Assembly: GCA_018857735.1 (NCBI GenBank)
Contig: JABMCL010001555.1
Span: 750,001-814,000, forward strand
Direction: 5' to 3'
Length of the DNA stretch: 64,000 bases
From: Alviniconcha marisindica
Lineage: Eukaryota; Mollusca; Gastropoda; Provannidae
The stretch's first letter is position 1. Each line of letters starts with the position of its first letter. The position numbers were made by a program, and so were the translations under genes. Below are positions 11,651-25,898 of this stretch, piece after piece. The notes under the pieces were generated by a model. The model did no database searches. It was not told the origin of the DNA and saw only the letters and a program-made list of their open reading frames with translations.

Positions 11651-14600
11651 GAAACGCTTATCTACTTGCGGCTGTTTGTTGTATCAAAACAAAATGAAGG
11701 ATACCATGGCTGCTCAAGGAGCAACAAATATCTTTTCATCAACAGTTGGTAGTTTTGACCAGGTAACATCTCTTACCCTTAGTCATAAACAGGCTCATCT
11801 AAACCAACTACAATAGTATAACAGTGACAGTCAAGCAGACAGACTCTTTTGGTATTACGCACACATGTATGTTAGAAGAAAACACAGAAGGGAACATACT
11901 TCTGGATCTGAAAAACACTGCACAATACAATGATGCTCATAAAGAGTGTGTTTTTTTCTTTCTTTCTCTCCCTCTGTCACCACAGTATTATTTCTGACTG
12001 GCATTGAAGCTTCAATGTCAAGCTAGTGTAACTGGCATGGTAACACCATTTAAACCTTGCACAGACAGTAGGGTCTCTTTTACTTAGCAGATTTCACTTT
12101 CCTTCATTTCACCCCATGTAAAATCACCTTCCTTACAAAAAAAAGTGCACCTGTTTGGTGCCATGTGGCTTCCACGATTCACCACTACAATCAAAGTTTT
12201 CCATCAGCCTTTCGCTTGAAGAATCAGCAGTTGAAGTCACCAAACCAGCGGCACTCCACCATAAACTGAACACTGATTAGAATAAAGATGACTGCAAAAC
12301 ACTGTGCATCCTGACCTTGTCACCACGACAAAAGTTCATCACAGATAGAGGTGAAGGTGATAGGTCCAGTCATGAGGGCTGAAGGTGAAGAGTTGCAGAA
12401 GGGGTGGCGGGGTGGGCAGACAATGTTAGAGGGAAGTACAGCGAGCACAAGCGACAGGTGAAGAAGCATGGGGGCATAAAGCATTAAGCCACACCAGAGG
12501 CAGTCAGTGTGAGACGAAAGCACCTCAAGGAAGGTACGCGAGGGGCACTCTACTCTGTCACTGTGGGAACGTTAGCAATGGGAGCCCACTCCACGATGGC
12601 ATGGGGGCACTCTGCTTGATTCTGCGTCCCGGTTGGCAGTGATTGTCATCATCCCCACCCCAGGACATGCTGCTTCATCTCTCTCAAAAGAGGCTAGCAC
12701 AGGATGACGTCTCCACCACGGGGAGCCAGGCTGGTCGGTAAGCATGGGATGGGAGCACCGGCAAAGGGTTTCCTCTCTCATCTGTCCCTCTCTGCACGGT
12801 CTTTCATCACCCATACCCTGCTTCTCTCCGCCGTGGCAGGGCAGTTGACGGGAAGGACCAAGTGAGAAGGTGGGGCCGCAATCACTCTAAATCCTCCGCT
12901 TCTATCAGCGCTACAATAAATATACAATCATAACCACAGGTCAGAGAAAACAAGCATGCAAATAGATTGTGCAGCGTCAAAAACTGACAGGTTAATATAA
13001 AAGCAATGAAAATCTAACCAAAAATGTTTTGATTCAAAACTCAATGCTACATATGTCAAAACTGTTACTTGCATGAAAATGGCACAATTGAAACAGCCAG
13101 AGACGGAGTATCCTCAAGCAAGAGCAAACCAAGTCAGGAAAATCCACAGATGACAGATAAAGACTACAAGAACTACAACATCCAGCAAAGAAAAGGTGTA
13201 GCCACAACAGTACAGATCACACCAGAAGTACAGCAAGCAGCACTACATATAGTTGAAGACTGGAGATGATACAGCACAATACTCCGCACTGAGCTCCCAG
13301 CGTCCCACCCCCTCACCCTGAAGCAACAACACCAACCAAAGAACAGGTAACGAAACACAAGAGGGGTGATTAAACACAAGTTAAAGAGGAACCACAGCAC
13401 GTTACTACAGCTTTTATGTGAAGCCTTCCACATCACGGCAGCGAAGTAAGAAGCACAGAAACTGGTGGTCAGAAGAAGATGAGAACCATTTTTAGTATGA
13501 GTATCCTATTCCCAAGCGTCATTCCAAATCAACTGCGAGTTGAAAACCACACCCCTTTGTCAACTAATATAATTCAGAGCATTCTTATTAACACAACTGC
13601 TCACGTACTTAGCTGTCTCCTCCAACACCGCACACACTTTTCCGCAAGTCAGAATACAGCTACTTTTTTGTTCTTTTCATTTCATTGTTCTCTTCCAAAC
13701 TGCCATTTGAAACAATTTAGACATTTAACTTTGATCAGCATTTCATGTTTGTCCATATTTACTTCCCATATAGCCCCACACATCACAAAAATTGCTTGTT
13801 CAGATAAGTTACCTTGCCACGAAGACTCACTGCCTTTATAGTTTATATATGACTAGTAGTTTTCATTCACAGTTTCACACACAACAGCATGATTTATCAT
13901 GCACACAGTACACACTTTCTGTACAATTGCAAACTCAGCAAGCCATTTCTTTGCAATTCTCTTACAAAGTCCTGCAGTGTTTTTTTTCTAAAGGAAAAAT
14001 CTACATGGATGTTCACTTACAATCTACCATTTTTGGGACTAATGAGTAATCAAAATACACATATTATAACAGGAAAATTCAACCAAAAGTTCCAACACAA
14101 AACAGCAAAATACACAGCTGGTGGCAAGCATGCAGCAAAAAGGATAATAATAGCACTGAGCACATTGACTGTTACATTTCTCTTAACATTCTTCCATACT
14201 ATTATCATCATCAATTTACACAATCCCTGCACGAGACACCAATGAAAGGCACATCAGCTGGTCATAAACTCATCGTTCCTGGATTGCTTCCATTAACATC
14301 AGTATGCATGCAGATTACTTTCTCACCATGGCGTGAACAGTGACGTTACCCACAAAAGAACTTATCTGAATTTCAGTGTCACACAATCGGCTGAAGTAAA
14401 TTAACAAAACATGAGCTACAATTAAGTTTGCACAGTTGACAAGAGTCCTGGGTCACACATACTTCAAAGCTTTCCTTCATTGTTGTTGCATTTTCCCAGC
14501 ACCACACACATTTCTGATGGCGCAGCCTTGCTTCAATTCACTATAACCACAGTTTCAAAATGGTCTAGTCTGGTCACGCCATGGACACATGTCAAATGTC

Positions 14601-16993
14601 GTGCAGACCACTCTCCAATGAAAGGGACAGGTAAGATGATACATGTGTTGTCAATCCTGTTAGACTGGTTATCTGGTATAATATTACTTTCGAGTTGTGA
14701 TTAATGTTAACAGTTTCCTAGCAGCAAAGTGATGGATTGTTGTATTCACAGGGACCAGCAAGAGTCTGAGAAGTGAAGACAGATGAAGCAAAACACCATT
14801 TTATTTTTCTAGATCATGAGACCCCTTTCATTTATTTAGATAGGATAGTATTAAGCATTTCTTGCATAAAACGTTTTTCTTCTTCTTTTTTAAAATGCCC
14901 TGCCACTGACTCAAATCAGAAAGATCTTTTTTGGCCAAATGGATGAACTTTCCAACATCAGCTTGCTCACAGTACCTCAGGCTTGGGGCTAACAGCACAG
15001 AATGCTGCAAATGTAACATTTCCTGGCCCATTTCTAGAGGCTCTGTGGCCCAAATCAGAAGTCCATGGTGTCAAGTCAATCAATTTGGTGAAACAGACAC
15101 ATTTTTACCTGCGCAAGTCAGATTGTATTCAGATGTTTTGTTAATTCCCTTCTGCATCAAAATTCAGGTTAGTGCTCTTGTGGCCGATTGTGAGACACTC
15201 TGGCTAAAAGGATGGACAACTTGAAACAAAAGCACCTCAGTTCATGTAAAGGCAAAATTTCACACGAACCAAATCAGGACAACAAACACAAAAAATAGAC
15301 TGTACAATCCAAATTACAGTACATACAAAGAACTTGATCACATGCTGTACAAAAACAACTTTGTAACCAAAAAAACAATTATGAATAAAAACCATTTCAA
15401 AAAAGAAGAGGAAAACACAGGAAACAAGAGCAGAAAACAAAGATTAGAACTAGCATAATTATATTTATAATGACAAAGTGAAGACATGGAGTTCACATAC
15501 TGCTGACCTTCTCAAAACACTGACCTAAATATACGACAAAGTCCAGTTCCTCTCTTAGGTCATCGTCACACTATTTTTGACAGTGTTTTAACACAAACCA
15601 CACTCACATAATGCTTATAATCTAGATCTCATGTTTTGAGTCAGATAGCAGTATGTGGGCTGTGTTCAATGAAATCTTTCCCAAATAACTGATCAATCGC
15701 ACTGTTTGTCATGCTCTGATGCAACTCACTGTTTTGTACAGTACATCACCAATGTACAGTAATAATGATGTGTATTCTTTGTTTTTCTCAAATCAGTCCA
15801 CAATCATGGACACTTTTCACCTGTGCCAATTTTCCATACTTTGTGCGTCATTTATTTCTTCTTCTCTCTCCTTTAAAAAAAAAACAACGCAGTTGTTACT
15901 AAATGCCTAATATGCATCAGTTTCTTGGGAAACATTTCTGTGCCATTCAGTTTATTTCACACTTACTCTCATTACACACAGAAACAGAAGACATTTCAGT
16001 ACGCTTTTTACACCAATATGCTGTCTGTCGGTATGAATCTCACAATCCTTTTTCTTTGTGCAAATAAAAGGTCATCAACTGAGGATACATACACTCTTGG
16101 ATTACTGGCTCAAAAACAAACTCATCCATACACAGTGACCACATTCATCAGATTCAATGCCAAAAATACTTTTGGATTAATGCACCTGTATGCTAGTACA
16201 CATGTTTCAAGGTTTTGATTCACTGCATCAAATCATTAGACCCTGGAATGCAGAGAGTGTGCAACAGGGCTTCCCATTTCTCATGACTATAGGGTAGACT
16301 CACCTCAGAATTCCAATTTATAAGGGTATTTTCACCTCATAAAATATTTAAGGGTATCCAGTTTGGTCTGTTGTTTTTTAATTTAGGAAGCTTGTGTGTC
16401 AGAGCTCCCCCTTATTGTGTGAGTATTTTAACATGCATGAGGGCACCAAATTTGGAATTGGAGAGAATGTACACATGTAAACACTGATTAAGAACTACAT
16501 TGCACATAACCTTGCTGTTTGTTCAACAGTGTTTTGCATTCACTGTCTGCACTGGATTGTTTGTTTTGGTGGAAAAGTTGGTGAAAAGTTGATTCCTTAC
16601 TTCTGATTTTCAAGAGCAAATTTCACACACAGAATTAAAGTCCAAAGGGTGAATTTGAGGTCCTAGTGTGTGAATATGCAGATTGTTGTAGTTTTCTTTG
16701 GGGGTTTTTTTGGGGGGGGGGGGGGGGGGGGTGGCTGATGCAATTATCAACGAAGGTGATGATCTATGGCTAGGTGTCAACACCAGTGATGCAGGTATCT
16801 AACTTTCTGGGTTGATGCAACAGCCATAATTACAAATGCATTAACAGATGAGTGCTCCAGAGTGTCTGAACTTTACAAAAGTGCATTTATTTCATGTCTT
16901 GTTTGCATGTGTGTGCATGTTTTATTACTACTGTTCTTTTTGTGTGTTCTTCTTTGTTTCAGGTTTTGTTTTGTTTTTTAGTTGTTATCATTG

Positions 16994-17065
<72 letters not shown>

Positions 17066-17701
17066 GTTGGTTTTTGTTTGTTGTTGTTGGCGCACATTTT
17101 GTTGTTTTTTGGAGGGGGTGCTGAAACACCAACCATTCAGATCTTTCATGATTTTTAATCAGACTCTGAGCAAAAGTTCTGACCCCCACCCCACCCCCTT
17201 TTTTGTTTCTTCTTTAGCTAGTTTATATACTTTTGCAGTCAGTCATCAGAATCTGCACCAAACCCCATTCCCTCCCCTCCCCCAATGCAACTTTTCCTAG
17301 CAGACAGCCCAATGTTGTCAACACTGCGTTTGGCCACCACCACCTCCAGCTGAACTAGAACTCTACAACTATTGCCATCTAACTTCCCGTGGTTAAGGTT
17401 TTTCACTAGCATACCCCCCCCCCCCCCTCCTTTTTTTGTTTGTTTGTTGCAGTCTTGAGGTTTTCAGTATTTCAAAGTGAGTGCCACTTTCAGATAGAGA
17501 TCATCACCAAAACTAACTCCTCCATTAATCTATCACCATCACCAAAACTAACTCCTCCAAAAGATGATCTCACACTGAATCTGATGCTGGTCATAGCATT
17601 GGCATGACATTAAATTACTGACCCAGTGTGCTCATGTTTGCACAAGTACACATCAAAAAAAAGAAAAAAAAGAAGAAAAAAAACAGGACACCACACTGGT
17701 T
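11651..17701. other. Downstream of dvl; probable 3' UTR and intergenic sequence
   Basis: I see no convincing coding exon. Candidate minus-strand polyadenylation hexamers (AATAAA, read as TTTATT on +) occur at 16921-16926 and near 16888, about 0.8 kb past the dvl stop, with more further on; which one is used cannot be decided. A GC-richer island at 12.35-12.87 kb has no family signature. (GT)n lies at 17001-17064, with poly-G near 16711-16731 and poly-C near 17407-17427. Confidence 0.5.
17001..17064 (+). repeat. (GT)n microsatellite
   Basis: About 32 uninterrupted GT units. Confidence 0.95.
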
Positions 17702-17970
17702 TCACATAACGTCCACAAAGAACTCACATGGGTTGCCCATGGCCATTCGGAACGACTGTCGGCTTCCAGACAGTTCTGGGGGTATAGACCCCAAGGGGGT
17801 GTTAGGCTGTCCGGGTGGAAGTGGCACCCCTGGGGGTCCTGTCTGTAGCGCCAGACGGCCACTGGCAAGACTGGCAGCATCTGACTCACTACCACTGCCC
17901 ATGGGTGATGCGGACTTGCGTTCCCCTTTCTCTTTGTTCTCCTTCTTGCTGCTGCCCGAGTGGCTGCTCC
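17702..17970 (-). CDS. dvl: dvl exon 14: conserved C-terminus and stop
   Basis: Starts [20 protein letters not shown], then SGSESDAAS, and closes with [20 protein letters not shown] and EFFVDVM before TGA. The PPELxxSRQSFxMAMGNP element and the FFVDVM end are the signature of dishevelled C-termini. Acceptor is CTTTCAG; phase 1 in. Confidence 0.97.
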
Positions 17971-20900
17971 CTGAAAGAAACAATAATCAGAATTAGATCA
18001 ACAGTGCCACCCAGTATTCACTGAAACAGAAAAAGTAGCGAGGTAATGACTAAGTACTTTTTTGTACCCTGCATGTCAGCAAACCAACCTTCTACCCTCC
18101 CCACTCCCTCATCAAACACACACACACACAAATGAACAAAGACCTTGGACCCTTGAACTGTGCAACATGGGAGCTTTAGGACCTTTCATCATGCTCTTCA
18201 TGCTTCAAGAAACAACCTAACCCATGCCACATAAAATAGCCTTGCCCTGAATCTAACAATGCAATGTGTCAGAAGAAAAAGGAAAAACTACCTCCTGGTA
18301 GTGTAAACTGTAAAAAGCTAGACTTCTGGTAGTGTAAACTGTAGAAGCTAGACTTCCGACTCATTAACAGATATAACAATAAACTGTAAAAACTAACAAA
18401 AAATTGCCAATTCAACTAACACTGTGACAGTGACATATTATAACTTCGGTCCAGTACTGGTAGCTGTTTTAGGTTAGCATTAATCTATGAAGACCAGGGC
18501 TGATCTGCATTGCTCTTAACATTTGTTTCCATGACAACTGACATGCTTCTGTCCTCAAACACAAACAATTGGCCACAAACATCTAACAGGACTGGAGTGG
18601 CTACACAATGACTGCAACAAGCCCAGCGGTATACCACCAACATTCCCTGCTGGGAATTATTCAGCTTCAAAGGAATCTATTGACAGAGTTGCCATGTGGG
18701 CTGACAGCACATCCACTCTCACAAAATTACATCTACATTTCTAGAAATGGTGTATTTTCATCATTATGATGTTTACCCTGACAATGGTGATGTTGTTGAC
18801 GTAGACAGACCATGTACTCACAGCTACTTCTGATGAGCTCAGTGCACTTAAACATCATTTACCATTCCTCACAGTCAGACCATGTATTCACATTTATTCC
18901 TGATGAGCTCGGTGCACTTACATTATTTACCATTCCTCACACAGTCAGTGAGTAAAATGAATGCACCATGAGTGAGTAGAAAAGAAACATGAAAGGCACA
19001 CAGAGAAAGAGGAGACAGAGAAAGAGAGAAAGACACTGGAATTAGTACATGAAGACATTAAGCTAAATAGTTTCCAAGTAATTCTTAAGTTTAGAAACAA
19101 ATATAACAACTGTTCGAACCTATCAAATACTCCAGTTATGCACTTTACAGTTACACTTGCAACAACACTTAAAAAGAAAAGGGAAAAAAAGTGGAGTCTA
19201 TCATTAAACCTACAAAATTACAAATTCCTACATTCCAGGCAACTCAATAATAATCCAATTGCTGAAGTTGGACACAATCTGTTACTACAAACTGAGTTCC
19301 ATGCACATGTCAGAAATGAAAGAAAGAAAAAAGAGAGAGAGAGAGAGAAAAAAGAAAAAAGACAAAAAATAAAGAAACTAACTAGTAACTTTATACATAA
19401 TGAGCTCAGCCATTAAACATTTTTTTTTTAAATTAATTTAAATCATGCCAAAACCACCAACTGCCTGGAACAGCTACAGTATTACTTCTTAGAATGTAAA
19501 AATAAGATCCTAGCAGACTTTAATCCAAAAACTCATCAGTGTGAAAAACAAGAAGTGAAACTGAAAGTGTCTTGTTGACTCACTGTCCTTAGAAACTTGC
19601 TTTTAAAAGTTCATGAATTAACAACAAAAATCAACGAAAATAACAGCACACTTCAAATATGGTAACAGAGTTAACAGAATAAAACTGCTACTTAAACTGG
19701 AAGCACATTTTAATCATTTCCTTCTTCCATTTTGCATTATCTGGGTACATATATTCCAGTTTGCATCAAACAAAACAAACACAAACCTTACTTATAACTT
19801 AAATATAACAGCAGGATAAGCATCAATATTACATTAAGCAATCTCTTTTTACCAAAAGAAAACACTGATTCCCTTTTAAAACTGACCAATAAATTATTTC
19901 TTTTTAAAGCCAAAGTACACTCTGCTGTATATTTAGGGGTATATTTAAGTGTATATTTATACACTTTAAGAAGTGATCTAATTATGGTTCACACAACTGA
20001 AGTGATCTCATAATTATCTACTTTATCTACAAAATTGTCTCCCCTACCTCAAATAAGCCACATGACTTCTGAAACCAGATTCACTCTGCTGTATATTCAT
20101 ACACTTTAAGAAGTGATCTAATTATGGTTCACACAGCTGAAGTGATCTCATAATTATCTACTTTATCTACATAGTTGATTCCCCTTCCTCAAATCAGCCA
20201 CATGACTCCTGAAACCAGATTCACTTTGTGAGAGCTGATTAGGCAAATATTATAAAAAATAAGATAACCTATAAGTAGCCCAGCAGAGACAAATATTGAC
20301 GACCCCCCCCCCCCCCCCCCCAACAGTGTGTGTAAAGAAAGAGTGAACACTGAGAGCAGATGCAGTTGGACAGCACTTGTTTCAAGAAGGTGAAGAACTG
20401 TTTGTTTGCATTAAAGGCTTGAACACCAGGCTCATACTATAGCCTAGGAGTAGGAGCCTAGCAAACTGAACTGCAGAGCCTAATCATGAGAAGAAAAAAA
20501 TGAAAAAAGCAGCTGGTGTGAGTTTCACCCCTGGCTGAGGAGTGAAGGGCTTTAGTGTGCAACCTCGTCAGAACCTGTCTCACACCTGAGCACTCAGGTT
20601 TCTCTAAGACACACATCTTAGTCTTACCAGTGTTGTGCATGTTAAAGACCTTAGGTCCACCTTTCGATAAGAGTGCAGTCACTAAGACTAGCAAGAGTGC
20701 TGTGATATTAATGTTAAAGACACTGTATCCACCTTTTCATTAGAGTGCAATCACTAAGACTAGTAAGAGTACTGTGATGTTAACGTTAAAGACATTATGT
20801 CCACCTTTTCACAAGAGTGCAGTCACTAAGACCAAGAGTGCTGTGATGTTAATATCAAAGACCTTCTGACAAAGTCTAGGGGCCAGGGGTATGAAATGCA

Positions 20901-22048
20901 CAAAAGTGTCAACACACAAATGACAAAATACCACACAAAAGAACCTTATGAAAATCGACTTCTGGTACACAAATCTGATCAGAACAATACAGTGTTACCA
21001 TCAGAAAAATGACTTCAGCTACTCCAGATTTAAAACAAAAAATCAAAACAAAAAAATCAGACAAACCCCAAGGTCTTCCCATCTTGGTATGCACCTTTAC
21101 CAGGAGCATGCAATATCATTCAGAGGTACACAGTATATTCACAGCCAGTTCTACTTCACACCAAAGAATAGCAAGAGTTAAGGTGAAGTGTAAGTGGGGA
21201 GGAGCATGGACTGACATGGAAAACACACCTGTCCAGCATTTACACTGTCAACAGGTTTGCACTGATGCAATGTGGCACAAGCAGCTGATATGAAGGACAA
21301 GCCACTTTATTAGAGCTAAATTATTTAGAGCCTGAATCAAAATTTACCTCTTTCTTTCTTTCTTTCTTTCGTCTTTTCTTTGTTTCTTTCTTTCTTGGCT
21401 TTGTATATGGGGAGTATGTATCAAAGGTCTGGTTAATAATAAACAAGATCAAAATCATCCCCTCCCCCCAAATAAATAAACCCCACAAACATTGTTCACT
21501 TTTTTGCTTCCTTAATGACTTTGTTGGATACAATTAAGACAACTTTAACTGGATATCATACACACAGGGTACATACAGCAATTATTAAAACTTCTCAAAG
21601 TTGGGGGGGGGGGGTATCAACTATCATAAATGAAAGAATTTACTGTTTTTAGGTTATGCATGAACTTGACACAAAATGACAGTTGAGATAGAGAAAAAAA
21701 ATGTGCACATGTAGCCCCAGAGTGAACTTCTTTTTGCCAGTTTCTGGGGTACACAAGTAAGCAAAGTGCCTATGAGAGTGTAACTGAAACTGTGAAAAGC
21801 CTTCCCAGTTCAGAAATAAATAATCCATCAGTGAGGTACTCAGGTAGGCAGTAAGAAGGGCTTCAAAAACGGTTTGACAGCATATAAAGCTCTGAATGAA
21901 AATAGTGGAAGTAACTGAATTTTATTTGTCCTTAATTGCAGCTTTAAAGTGATGTGAAGTATGTCTATGCAGCTTTAAAGTGATGTGAAGTATGTCTATG
22001 CAGCTTTAAAGTGATGTGAAGTATGTCTGTTAATGGTAATTCAGATTT

Positions 22049-22110
<62 letters not shown>

Positions 22111-24231
22111 ACATCTTAGACTTTCCCTTTAGGGTTAAAGAAAGAAACAAATCTGCTGAGTGCAATTCCACAAACGCAAAAAGTGTGCACTTTCTCTTTG
22201 CATAAAGAGCACTAAATAAGCTAAATCTTACCATTATTAATACTGGTCATAATATTCAAACAAAATGGCCCCCCCCCCCCTCTTTTTTTTTTTTAGGGAA
22301 CAAAAATCCCATACCATAAACTGCAGTAAATCAGATAACAGCAGACAAGTCAAACTTTTGTGCAGAATCACAGTCACAAAAGCAGGAAGCAAGAGCGCAA
22401 ACTGAAAGCTGCTGAAACAACAGAGGGGAGAAGGGAGGCTATTTTCAACACAAGGAAAGCAATCAACAGCAAGTGCGTGTACTACAGCACAGCAACAGCA
22501 GAGGAACTGCAGTAAGGTGGCAGTGTTTATCCCTGAAAACAAGACAACGGCAGGAGCGCAGAAAGCGGTACAACAGCAGAAACGACGCATCATTTGCACT
22601 TTGCACCAGACGACAAGGTTGCACCATCACACGCCCGACTGACCTTCCGCCAAAACACTCGAAGCCAAGGCAGCGGTGGACATTTTAGAGCTAAGAGGCG
22701 TGGTGGCCTTTTTGGAGTTGTTGTTGGGCTCTGTGTCTTCATAGCAGAGAGTTTTTGACAGCAGTCGCTCAGCTGACATGCGACTGGGCCACTTGATTGA
22801 CAGTGGCACACATGAGCACGCATTGTGCACTGGTGAGGCAAAAACACCCCTGTTATTTTTTATTTTACCATGCTCTAATCACCAACAACTGTGCAGATGA
22901 ACCTCAAAAGGTAAGGAGCAGCCCAAGATTAGGTCATATATAAATGTATGTCATTCGGATAACCCTTAGTGGTATTCCTCAACACATCGGTAGAAGGCCG
23001 GATCTTTTCTTTCTTTTTCTCAATGCTTACAAATTTCAAAGTAGCAGTTTGTTACTGTCCTACTTGGACAACTCAAACCCTAAAAACTTCTTGTTTGTTT
23101 ACAAGTTAACCCTAGCATTCCTCCAAGAAAACAAACTGCTACTCCTGCACCTAGCATAGCAAAGTTGTCCAACTTTCCAATTAGTTCACACTATGGTTAA
23201 TTTCTTTAATTTTTTAGTATATTTTATTACCTTGACTGCTGGGTTATATCCGACATATTTCTTGGGTTGCTCCCATAATAAAATGTAAAATGCAAATGTC
23301 TGAGCTTTGATCATGTCTAATTTTTTTTTAAATTTTTTGTGTGGGTTTGTGTGTGCTGTTTTTGCTGATTTTTTTCATTCTGCAGTCTAATAAAAGCCTA
23401 AACAACTGCAAGTCACTTCCATCATTCCTTGAGTACCAATTTCAGTATGACTCAGCACTGAAAAATTATCACCCACGTCAATGCAAGGAAGGGACAAAAT
23501 CTAAAGCTTGTCTTATGTCATTCATGAAACCAAGTCCAATGCCAAAGGAGGGATGCTAGACAATTGATGACAGTTCAACACTGAGGCTTATCTGTACAAA
23601 GTTGCCTCAAAGGCCTACCTACACCTAGCCCACACTTTCAATAGTTTTACCCTCCAAATCCAAATACCAAAGTCAGCTTCTTTTCCTAATGATGCTCTCC
23701 AGGGGCAACACAAATCAACATTGCAAGCAGAAAGAATACCCTGTAAGTGTAAATACAGCTGCTAACTTACATACACACTTTCATCAGTTTCAAAGAGACA
23801 CACCCAAACACACACTCACGCACAAAGGAATCACCTTAAAAACAAGTCTTAAAACAATAAATAAAATAAATCAAGAAAAAGAAAAAGAAGTGAAACAATG
23901 CAAATCATCAGAGCATACTACTATTTTGCTACAGAATGACTCCAGAAAGTCAAAAAAGATATTATAACCCACTGATCTTGACTGACCATGAATTGTAAAT
24001 CATTTTAAGTCCACCAGGAGGTTAGAGGATAGTACAACAAGCCCCATGGAGCCCAACTGAAAGCAAGCTTTATTTGGCTACAGCCGCACGCAGCACAAGC
24101 CAATGCAGCTTTGCCACACAGAAAAACACTAACATGCTGTAGCATAAACACAACTTCAGATGTTGAATTTAAAACACAACTTCAGATGCTGAACTTAAAA
24201 CACTGGGATCAATTCATCAGACTCTATGCAG

Positions 24232-24265
<34 letters not shown>

Positions 24266-24293
24266 ACCACACACACTCTCTCTCTCTCTCTCA

Positions 24294-24331
<38 letters not shown>

Positions 24332-25866
24332 TATTCATAAATAATTATTTTACCCAACACCCCACTTTAAAAATAAGTTTTCACAACCTGATTAGTTTTC
24401 ATCACATTAGTATATATACCAGGAAGTCCCACTACTACTAGCATACATTTCAACTGACACCTTTGTTTAAGTGGTAGTGGGGGGAGGGGTGGTGGTGAAC
24501 ATTCCTGGCAAGGTGGCCAGGCAATTTGTTGGCACAATGGACTTCATTCTGCATGCCAGCACCTGATTAGTGGAGAGGATTCTAACTCCCATCCCACTCC
24601 GGTCCACGCACACTGATTTTTTTTTTTTAAATGTTTAAACTGATTAAAGGAAGAAAGAAATGAATTCCACAAAACAGTTTGCCACAAATCCGAATACAAA
24701 TGTACCAAATTCTTTTTAAAACTTTCATCAACCAAAACATCTGGAATGATTTTGATGACAATTTTGAAAAATATTACTTATGGAATTTTCAACACCACGG
24801 TCCTAGTGCCAGGAACTGTGGACACATTCAAGAATCAATCTTTTTTTCAGCTTTCAGGAAAGTTATGTCCCTTCAAAATAAAACAAACAGGGAGGGGGGG
24901 GGGCATCAATTGTTTGGCAAGGAGCTGGCAGAACTTATTCATGAAGAAAGAAAAGACAAAAACACAGGCAGAAAGAAAGGGGAGTCCCAAAAAAACGTAG
25001 GAAGAAGAAAGACAGACAGGAGACAAGAAGCACACATAATGTATTTAGATTATAATCATCATACGTACTAAAGCAGATAATAAGTTTTTCATGATATAAA
25101 CTATACTTGCAAAGATCTTAATACCGGTACACATGTACAGTTCAGTAACAGCCATGAACTAATGTCTTCTACAAGTACAAATACAAGGCAGCTGTCAACA
25201 CAAGCAGTAACCACTGACTCAGAAGTGTGTACAGGTCTGTTTCTGTTGCAAATCAACATTCCCAAACACAGAGACTGCCCTCCCCCAGCTCACAAAAATC
25301 ACATCTAAAATGAGCTTTCAAAGACACATCTGAAATGAGCTTTTTAAGTCACACATATGATATCTGAAGTGAGGTCAGATACAATAATGCAAATAACACA
25401 ACAAAAATGTCACTTTTAGCAGAGCTATCTGACCTCTATGAAATGCATATTTGACTGTTCGCATGAATCACTGTTTCTGTTTGTGGCCAACTGTCTGCAT
25501 AATTCTAATTATATCTTTGCTTTCTGTTCAATTTATTGTACCTATAAATCTGTATGGCACAATAATCTAATTTTAGATTGCATCCATCCTAAAAAATGTA
25601 TGAAGCATGGACAGTTAGTCAATGCTAGTTAACAAAGCAATTAACAGATTAAATAATAAAACAAACATTAGGATAAGTACCAAAAAATACAACAGATACC
25701 TGAAACCCATACAATTTTACCACACGCTCTCACTGTACATTTATCACAGATCACACAAACTTTGTTTTGTGGGGATTATATCCAAAGAACAAACACTACA
25801 TGGGCACATAGAAGTTTGAGACTATTGTTAATTTGTCACTAATCAAACACACTAGACAATTATGCA

Positions 25867-25898
<32 letters not shown>

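Noticed and set aside
12320..12860. GC-richer island with two minus-strand frames
   Set aside because: No conserved motif or splice context; could be dvl 3' UTR. Not enough to call a gene.
13069..13269. 66-codon plus-strand frame (MHENGTIETARDGVSSSKSK start)
   Set aside because: Polar and protein-like, but no splice partners, no family, and it lies antisense to the probable dvl downstream region.
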